NCBI GenBank assembly: GCA_005877565.1
Contig: VBOK01000172.1
Location: 1 to 9,810, forward strand
Direction of reading: 5' to 3'
Length of the DNA: 9,810 nt
Source of the DNA: Nitrospirota bacterium
GTDB taxonomy: Bacteria; Nitrospirota; Nitrospiria; Nitrospirales; NS-4
Below are positions 6,194 through 9,810 of this stretch, one piece after another (the first letter of the stretch is position 1; every line of letters begins with the position of its first letter). The notes below the pieces were generated by a model. It was given only the letters and a program-made list of their open reading frames with translations. It ran no database searches and had not been told where the DNA came from. A program made the translations under genes and the position numbers.

Positions 6194-7522
6194 CTACGTG
6201 CTGTCCTTGGCGCGGGAGGCTGGTCGGCCGACCGACGTGTAATGGAAGCCGAGTGACGCCATGCGGGCCGGCTCATACACGTTGCGGAGGTCCACAAAGA
6301 CGGGCGCTTTGAGATTCCGCTTGATCTGCTCGAGCTCCAGGTTGCGCAACTGGTTCCACTCGGTCATGAGCACCAGCGCGTCGGCGCCCGTCGCTGCGTC
6401 GTAGGCGTTCGCGCAGAGCGTGATGCCCGGGAGGAGCTTCCGCGCCTCGTCCATTCCGGCGGGGTCATAGGCGCGGATCGTCGCGCCTTCGTCCTGGAGC
6501 TTCGGGATGATCTCCAGCGACGGCGCGTCCCGCAGGTCGTTGGTGTTGGGCTTGAAGGTGAGCCCGAGTACCGCGATGCACTTGCCCGCTACGGAGCCCC
6601 CCATCGCGGCCTTGATCTTCTCCACCATGCGCGACCGCTGCTTGACGTTGGTACGTGCGGTCGCCTCGGCGATCTCCATGAGACAGCCCGCGTGGCGGCC
6701 GGTCTGGATCATCGCCGCGATGTCTTTGGGGAAACACGACCCGCCGTATCCCGGCCCCGCGTGGAGGAACTTGGACCCGATGCGATGGTCGAGCCCCATG
6801 GCTTTGGCCACCACTTGCACGTCCGCCCCCACCCGCTCGCAGAGATTCGCCACCTCGTTGATAAAGGACACCTTGGTGGCGAGGAACGCGTTGGAGGCGT
6901 ACTTGATCATCTCGGCGGTGGCGATGTCCGTGAAGACGAACGGGGTCTCGATCAAGTACAGCGGGCGGTACAGGTCGCGCATGATCGCCTCGGCTTGCGG
7001 GCTGTCAGCGCCGATAACCACGCGGTTGGGGCGCATGAAGTCTTCGATGGCCGAGCCTTCGCGGAGGAATTCCGGGTTCGAGACGATGTCGAAGTGGACG
7101 GGCCGGGGGCCGTGCTGTTCGATCAATTCGCGCACCCGCTGGCCGGTTCCCACCGGGACCGTCGATTTCGTGACGATTACTTTATAGCTGTTGAGATGGG
7201 CCGCGATGCCACGCCCTACCTCTTCCACGAACGAGAGGTCCGCGGACCCGTCCTCGCGGGACGGGGTCCCGACCGCAATGAAAATCACCAGGCCGGTTTC
7301 CACAGCCTGCCCGAGATCGGTGGTGAAGCGCAGCCGCCCTTCCGACAGCACTTTACGGACCAGTTCGGCCAGTCCCGGTTCGTAAATGGGGATCTCGCCC
7401 TTCTCCAGCTGGGCGATCCGGCGCTCGTCCCTGTCCATGCAGGTCACGTGGACCCCGAACTCGGCGAAACAGGCTCCTGTCACCAACCCCACGTAGCCGG
7501 TGCCAATGACGCTGATATTCAT
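6194..7522 (-). CDS. ugd: UDP-glucose 6-dehydrogenase
   Basis: The enzyme oxidises UDP-glucose to UDP-glucuronate with two NAD+, supplying precursor for acidic exopolysaccharide, lipopolysaccharide or pentose-containing nucleotide sugars in the cytoplasm. The 442-residue product has the family's usual length and motifs in order: the Rossmann loop GTGYVG near the N-terminus, VGTPSREDG, KSTVPVGT, NPEFLREGSAI, the central EMIKYASNAFLATK helix, and the catalytic Cys263 in GYGGSCFPKD (codon at 6734-6736). The C-terminal UDP-binding domain has LGLTFKPNTNDLRDAPS. I chose the ATG at 7522 (MNISVIGTGYVG) because GGAGGGGG lies just upstream and the nucleotide-binding strand starts there. A longer in-frame start at 7561 would add 13 residues absent from the family and would overlap the promoter. 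No sugar-pathway neighbours lie in the window. Confidence 0.97.
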   Translation of the reverse strand: MNISVIGTGYVGLVTGACFAEFGVHVTCMDRDERRIAQLEKGEIPIYEPGLAELVRKVLSEGRLRFTTDLGQAVETGLVIFIAVGTPSREDGSADLSFVEEVGRGIAAHLNSYKVIVTKSTVPVGTGQRVRELIEQHGPRPVHFDIVSNPEFLREGSAIEDFMRPNRVVIGADSPQAEAIMRDLYRPLYLIETPFVFTDIATAEMIKYASNAFLATKVSFINEVANLCERVGADVQVVAKAMGLDHRIGSKFLHAGPGYGGSCFPKDIAAMIQTGRHAGCLMEIAEATARTNVKQRSRMVEKIKAAMGGSVAGKCIAVLGLTFKPNTNDLRDAPSLEIIPKLQDEGATIRAYDPAGMDEARKLLPGITLCANAYDAATGADALVLMTEWNQLRNLELEQIKRNLKAPVFVDLRNVYEPARMASLGFHYTSVGRPASRAKDST

Positions 7523-7551
7523 ACCCCCTCCGCCTGCCGGTGTGTCGGCGG

Positions 7552-7580
7552 AGTATACCATAGAACCCCCTCGCTATTGA
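7552..7580 (-). promoter_or_regulatory. Candidate sigma-70 promoter for ugd
   Basis: On the minus strand, TGG-TATACT (-10 at 7552-7557, preceded by an extended TGn at 7558-7560) matches five of six -10 bases. Seventeen bases upstream is TCAATA (7575-7580), a poor -35 with three matches, as often seen with extended -10 promoters. Transcription would start near 7545, giving a leader of about 22 nt that includes the strong Shine-Dalgarno sequence. Confidence 0.5.
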
Positions 7581-7605
7581 CTGTCCCAGGCCGCTTCTCT
7601 ACAAT
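7577..7605 (+). promoter_or_regulatory. Strong sigma-70 promoter for the CBS-domain gene
   Basis: TTGACT (7577-7582) and TACAAT (7600-7605) each match five of six consensus bases and are separated by exactly 17 bp. Transcription would begin at about 7611-7613, only 3-5 nt before the ATG at 7616, so the mRNA would be nearly leaderless. Its -35 box overlaps the -35 position of the opposing ugd promoter. Confidence 0.65.
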
Positions 7606-7615
7606 CGCGCCCGCC

Positions 7616-8026
7616 ATGGCGATCGGGGGATCGGCCATTCAGAGACCGCTGGCGGTGATGATGAGCCGCCAGATCCTGAGCATCACCCCCACTGCGCCGG
7701 TCATCGAGGCCGCTCGGACCATGCGCGAGGCGAAGGTCGGGGCCCTCTTGGTGGCGGAAGGCTCGCGGTTTGTGGGGATTGTCAGCGAGTCCGATCTCGT
7801 CCGCAACGTGTTGGCGGTGGGTGGAGACGCCAACCAGGTGCGGGTCTCGCAGGTGATGCACGCCCCGCTCATCGCTATCGAGATCGACCGCTCCGCGCAT
7901 GAGGCCAGCGATTTGATGGCCGAGCGGGGCATCCGCCACTTGGCCGTCACGGAGGACGGCAAGATCGTCGGCATTCTTTCTGTCCGGGATTTGCTCCGGT
8001 ATTTCAAGAACTGGGGGACATTGTAA
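7616..8026 (+). CDS. Stand-alone CBS-domain pair protein
   Basis: This 136-residue protein is a single Bateman module of two CBS domains, a fold that usually binds adenine nucleotides such as AMP, ATP or S-adenosylmethionine and acts as an energy or ligand sensor. CBS1 spans about residues 14-65 (MMSRQILSITPTAPVIEAARTM to VGIVSESDLVR), and CBS2 about 75-130 (SQVMHAPLIAIEID to VGILSVRDLLRYF). No other domain or membrane segment is present, so it must act by binding another protein or by signalling through one. The ATG at 7616 is chosen because the leading MAIGGSAIQRPLA supplies the first strand; there is no Shine-Dalgarno sequence, consistent with a near-leaderless transcript. ATG codons at 7658 and 7661 are alternatives that would trim CBS1. 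The target is unknown. Confidence 0.92.
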   Translation: MAIGGSAIQRPLAVMMSRQILSITPTAPVIEAARTMREAKVGALLVAEGSRFVGIVSESDLVRNVLAVGGDANQVRVSQVMHAPLIAIEIDRSAHEASDLMAERGIRHLAVTEDGKIVGILSVRDLLRYFKNWGTL

Positions 8027-8029
8027 GAC

Positions 8030-8068
8030 GAAGCCCCCTCCTCTCCAGCCGGGAGAGGAGGGGGCTTC
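8030..8068. terminator. Bidirectional terminator hairpin
   Basis: A perfect 17-bp stem (8030-8046 with 8052-8068) closes a 5-nt loop (8047-8051). It begins 4 nt after the CBS gene stop and lies 28 nt beyond the stop of the convergent ferredoxin gene. Only a short T-run follows (GGGTTTAC), but the very stable GC-rich stem and its position make termination of both transcripts likely. Confidence 0.8.
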
Positions 8069-8095
8069 GGGTTTACGAGGGAGACGAGCGGTGCC

Positions 8096-8443
8096 TTAGT
8101 TGCGCACGCCGCTCCACACCTTGTTGGGATCGATCTCCTTATCCGGGTTCAGCCTCCGGGCGCGCTCCAAGAGAACCTCCGTCGATTCGGGATAGGCGGG
8201 ATCGGAGATGCAGCAATTATCCACTGGACAGACCGCCGCACACTGGGGCTCGTCGAAGTGTCCGACACACTCGGTGCAACGCTCGTGAGTGATGACATAG
8301 ATGTTATCGCCGACGCCCTGGCCATCACCGACATGGTAGCCTTTCCCCTCGGCGTCGCTACGGGTTTCAAAGATGGCCTCGTTCGGGCACTCGGGGAGGC
8401 AGGCCCCGCAAGAAATACACTCTTCCGTAATCAGTAACGCCAT
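8096..8443 (-). CDS. fdx: 2[4Fe-4S] ferredoxin, YfhL/Allochromatium type
   Basis: This is a small low-potential electron carrier of 115 residues. Cluster motif I is CISCGACLPECP (Cys9, 12, 15, 19). Motif II is CTECVGHFDEPQCAAVCP (Cys56, 59, 68, 72), with the long CxxC-x8-C spacing that marks the YfhL/Allochromatium vinosum branch; that branch also has the MALLIT start and the acidic C-terminal helix seen here. Between the motifs lies an unusual insertion of about 19 residues, rich in Gly and Asp (about residues 27-46), making it longer than typical ~85-residue members. Cys77-Cys78 follow motif II. The ATG at 8443 has a good Shine-Dalgarno sequence (AAGGAG, complement of 8453-8458, 9 nt spacing). 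It is monocistronic and facing a terminator. The redox partner is not in the window; ferredoxin-dependent oxidoreductases are candidates. Confidence 0.96.
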   Translation of the reverse strand: MALLITEECISCGACLPECPNEAIFETRSDAEGKGYHVGDGQGVGDNIYVITHERCTECVGHFDEPQCAAVCPVDNCCISDPAYPESTEVLLERARRLNPDKEIDPNKVWSGVRN

Positions 8444-8470
8444 AGCCCACGTCTCCTTCCCTGAAGCGCT

Positions 8471-8525
8471 GTAGCAAACTTATCGCTACGTTGTCGAGAG
8501 AGGCCATCATGCACGGTGGATGGCC
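8471..8525 (-). promoter_or_regulatory. Two small hairpins in the predicted ferredoxin leader
   Basis: Inverted repeats GGCCATC/GATGGCC (8502-8508 with 8519-8525, 10-nt loop) and GTAGC/GCTAC (8471-8475 with 8485-8489, 9-nt loop) lie in the roughly 110-nt leader between the predicted start site (about 8553) and the ferredoxin ATG. They could affect mRNA stability, bind a regulator, or be chance. I recognise no known riboswitch. Confidence 0.35.
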
Positions 8526-8559
8526 CATGTCACCACACTCGTGTTATGGTAAACACCAA

Positions 8560-8589
8560 ATTCTAGAAGGGCGAACGGGCTCTTGTCAA
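8560..8589 (-). promoter_or_regulatory. Sigma-70 promoter for the ferredoxin gene
   Basis: On the minus strand a perfect TTGACA (8584-8589) is followed, after 18 bp, by TAGAAT (8560-8565; five of six). Transcription would start near 8553, leaving a leader of about 110 nt. Confidence 0.6.
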
Positions 8590-8610
8590 TGTGATTTTCT
8601 TGCCTAGCAT
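8583..8610 (+). promoter_or_regulatory. Candidate promoter for the DUF192 gene
   Basis: TTGTCA (8583-8588; five of six) and TAGCAT (8605-8610; four of six) are 16 bp apart, predicting a leader of about 63 nt before the ATG at 8680. The -35 shares five bases with the opposing ferredoxin -35. An AT-rich stretch just before the gene (8667-8678, TATAAC within it) is a second -10-like site but lacks a matching -35. Confidence 0.35.
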
Positions 8611-8679
8611 AGGCCGGAAGACCTGTTTGGGGCCGAACAAAAGCCCTAGCGCCGTGCTTCATCGGTGATAGTATAACCT

Positions 8680-9156
8680 ATGGAAAAGCCCCAAGCGACT
8701 CGGTTGGGCGTTCTCGCTGCCCTAGCGTTGGTCTTGCTGATGGCGGGCAGCTACTTCATGTCGACGGGACAGAGTCCCGAATCCATAGTGGTCAGCTTCC
8801 CGTCGGGCACTCAGATGACTGTCGAGGTCGCCGACAATCCGTTGCTCTTGTACGCCGGACTGGCGTTCCGGGACAGTCTTCCTCCCAACTGGGGGATGCT
8901 GTTCATCTACGACAGGGCAGATTTCCACCGCCGCAACACGCGCCAGTACCGTTTCCCCGTGGACATCATCTGGGTTGACGAGGGGAAACAGGTGCTGCTG
9001 ATCACGGAAAACGTCACCCCATGCCTCTCCGAGAAGTGTCCGGAGTACGGCCCGCCACCAGAAAAGGCCCGCTATGTGATCGAGACCCATGCCGGCTTCG
9101 CACGCCAAGAAGGCCTGGCTCCGGGAGCGAATTTGCGGTTCATCTTGAAACTTTGA
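8680..9156 (+). CDS. DUF192 family protein, membrane-anchored
   Basis: This 158-residue protein starts with a hydrophobic segment (about residues 9-27, GVLAALALVLLMAGSYFM) that should act as an uncleaved anchor or signal peptide, placing the rest outside the cytoplasm. Residues about 36-157 match the DUF192 fold: AGLAFRDSLPPNWGMLFIY corresponds to the family's GLMFRxSLPxxxGMLF, and FPVDIIWVDEGKQV and the ENVTPC...CPEYGPPPEKARYVIE segment (Cys115 and Cys120) to its later conserved blocks. The family's role is not firmly established. The family's usual M-K-N residues before the PLDIIFID block read RRNTRQYRF here. The ATG has only a weak GGTGAT sequence upstream. Two genes follow closely and are probably co-transcribed. 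Confidence 0.9.
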   Translation: MEKPQATRLGVLAALALVLLMAGSYFMSTGQSPESIVVSFPSGTQMTVEVADNPLLLYAGLAFRDSLPPNWGMLFIYDRADFHRRNTRQYRFPVDIIWVDEGKQVLLITENVTPCLSEKCPEYGPPPEKARYVIETHAGFARQEGLAPGANLRFILKL

Positions 9157-9206
9157 CTCACTCTGTCAGCTCGCGTAAGATAGCGCCGATCGTGGGAGAG
9201 GACGGT

Positions 9207-9551
9207 ATGCAGGCAGTCGGGGTTGGAGAAGGCGGGAAGGAAGAGAAAGTCCTGGAGACGAGCGTCGGCGAGACCTTTACCATCCGGTTGTGGGAAGACC
9301 GGACCCGGGGCGAGATCTACGTGCCGTCGTATAATCCCGAAGTGGTGGCCTTGCTCAACGACGAGTACGAACGCAGCTTTGGTGACAGCAACAATGCCAT
9401 CGACTCGGGCAAACGGGCCTTCGAGTTCCGCGCGCTGAAGTCCGGCGTCCACCGGCTCGTGTTCGAGAAGCGAATGGGCTGGAAGTTCACCCCCGAGGAT
9501 CGGCGGGTCTATACCGTCACGGTGGCGGGTGAGAACCCAGTGTCTGCCTGA
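9207..9551 (+). CDS. Chagasin-like (I42 fold) protein with degenerate inhibitor loops
   Basis: The 114-residue product shows the strand order of chagasin-type cysteine-protease inhibitors: SVGETFTIRLWEDRTRGEIY, a middle segment ending SGKRAFEFRALKSG, then VHRLVFEKRMGWKF and YTVTV. The three inhibitor loops are poorly kept: the NPTTGY loop corresponds to EDRTRGEIY, the GxGG loop to DSGKRA, and the RPW loop to KRMGW. No signal peptide is visible, whereas many bacterial members are secreted. The start at 9207 is chosen because GGGAGAGGA lies just upstream; a GTG at 9192 is in frame but would overlap that ribosome-binding site. It begins 50 nt after the DUF192 stop and ends 9 nt before the transaminase. 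The fold is likely, but protease inhibition is uncertain; it could be a structural or adaptor protein. Confidence 0.75.
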   Translation: MQAVGVGEGGKEEKVLETSVGETFTIRLWEDRTRGEIYVPSYNPEVVALLNDEYERSFGDSNNAIDSGKRAFEFRALKSGVHRLVFEKRMGWKFTPEDRRVYTVTVAGENPVSA

Positions 9552-9560
9552 GAACCGGGC

Positions 9561-9810
9561 GTGCCTGATATTGCTTTTGTCAACGATGCCTTCCTGCCGC
9601 TCTCCGAGGCCCGTGTCTCGGTCGAAGACCGTGGCTTTCAGTTCGGAGATGGCGTCTACGAGCTCATTCGGGTCTACGCCGGGCACCCGTTCCATCTGAC
9701 GGAGCATCTCGACCGCCTCGAGCAGAGCGCCCGCGCCGTAGGTATTCCCGTTCCCTATACGCGAGAGCGCTGGACGGCGCTGGTCTCCGAAGCCGTCTCG
9801 CGCAGCAGGT
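9561..9810 (+). CDS. dat: Class IV PLP transaminase, probably D-amino-acid transaminase (3' partial)
   Basis: Only the first 83 codons are visible; the gene runs off the window. Translation from GTG at 9561 gives PDIAFVNDAFLPLSEARVS, then VEDRGFQFGDGVYELIRVY (about residues 21-39), a fold-type IV aminotransferase signature, and FHLTEHLDRLEQSA. The EDRGFQFGDGVYE form followed by IPVPYTRERW fits D-alanine/D-amino-acid transaminase better than branched-chain IlvE, but the two are close relatives and the active-site Lys is outside the window. The product would interconvert D-amino acids and 2-oxo acids using pyridoxal phosphate, often for D-Glu or D-Ala supply to cell-wall synthesis. GTG is the first possible start after the in-frame upstream stop (9549-9551), and the product starts in register with the family. 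The Shine-Dalgarno sequence is weak, suggesting coupling to the gene before it. Confidence 0.88.
   Translation, partial: MPDIAFVNDAFLPLSEARVSVEDRGFQFGDGVYELIRVYAGHPFHLTEHLDRLEQSARAVGIPVPYTRERWTALVSEAVSRSR

Noticed and set aside
7523..7561. Thirteen-residue N-terminal extension of ugd
   Set aside because: The added residues lie before the nucleotide-binding strand, which starts the family's proteins, and the shorter start has an excellent ribosome-binding site.
6692..7615. Long upstream extension of the CBS-gene frame, antisense to ugd
   Set aside because: The region is the coding strand of a perfect ugd on the other side, and the extension would run through both promoters. The CBS product is complete from 7616.

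Overview
The window is GC-rich (roughly 60-65% by eye) bacterial chromosome. Gene content is a housekeeping polymerase, a cluster of PBS-lyase-type HEAT proteins, an Allochromatium-type 2[4Fe-4S] ferredoxin, UDP-glucose dehydrogenase, a DUF192 protein, a chagasin-like protein and a D-amino-acid transaminase. I tentatively infer a Nitrospira-like (Nitrospirota) or similar GC-rich Gram-negative organism. No rRNA or other taxonomic marker is present, so this is a low-confidence placement.

Layout. (1) 2-1246 (+): the 3' part of polA, with all three polymerase motifs. (2) 1304-6168 (+): five tightly packed genes for alpha-solenoid proteins built almost wholly of HEAT repeats; gaps are 17 nt or less, with some 4-nt overlaps. 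The fourth gene appears split by a frameshift near 5226-5249, so it is given as two entries. The fifth adds an N-terminal beta-rich domain. (3) 6174-6193: a perfect 20-bp palindrome between convergent genes. (4) 6194-7522 (-): ugd. (5) 7523-7615: a divergent promoter region with overlapping -35 boxes. (6) 7616-8026 (+): a stand-alone CBS-pair protein, followed by a strong bidirectional hairpin (8030-8068). (7) 8096-8443 (-): the ferredoxin, with a promoter and a structured leader upstream. (8) 8680-9810 (+): DUF192 membrane-anchored protein, chagasin-like protein, and the start of a class IV transaminase (probably D-amino-acid transaminase) running off the window.

The most unusual part is the HEAT operon. 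It encodes several paralogous solenoids of about 160-390 residues with no enzyme, membrane or nuclease domain among them. Two neighbours share a Cys-containing insertion at almost the same residue number, and most end in a common G-W/Y-x-P cap. This suggests local duplication and divergence of scaffold or adaptor subunits that may form one assembly. Their partner and function cannot be told from the sequence. The other genes are recognisable families. The two divergent promoter regions, where opposing promoters share their -35 DNA, are the most notable regulatory feature.
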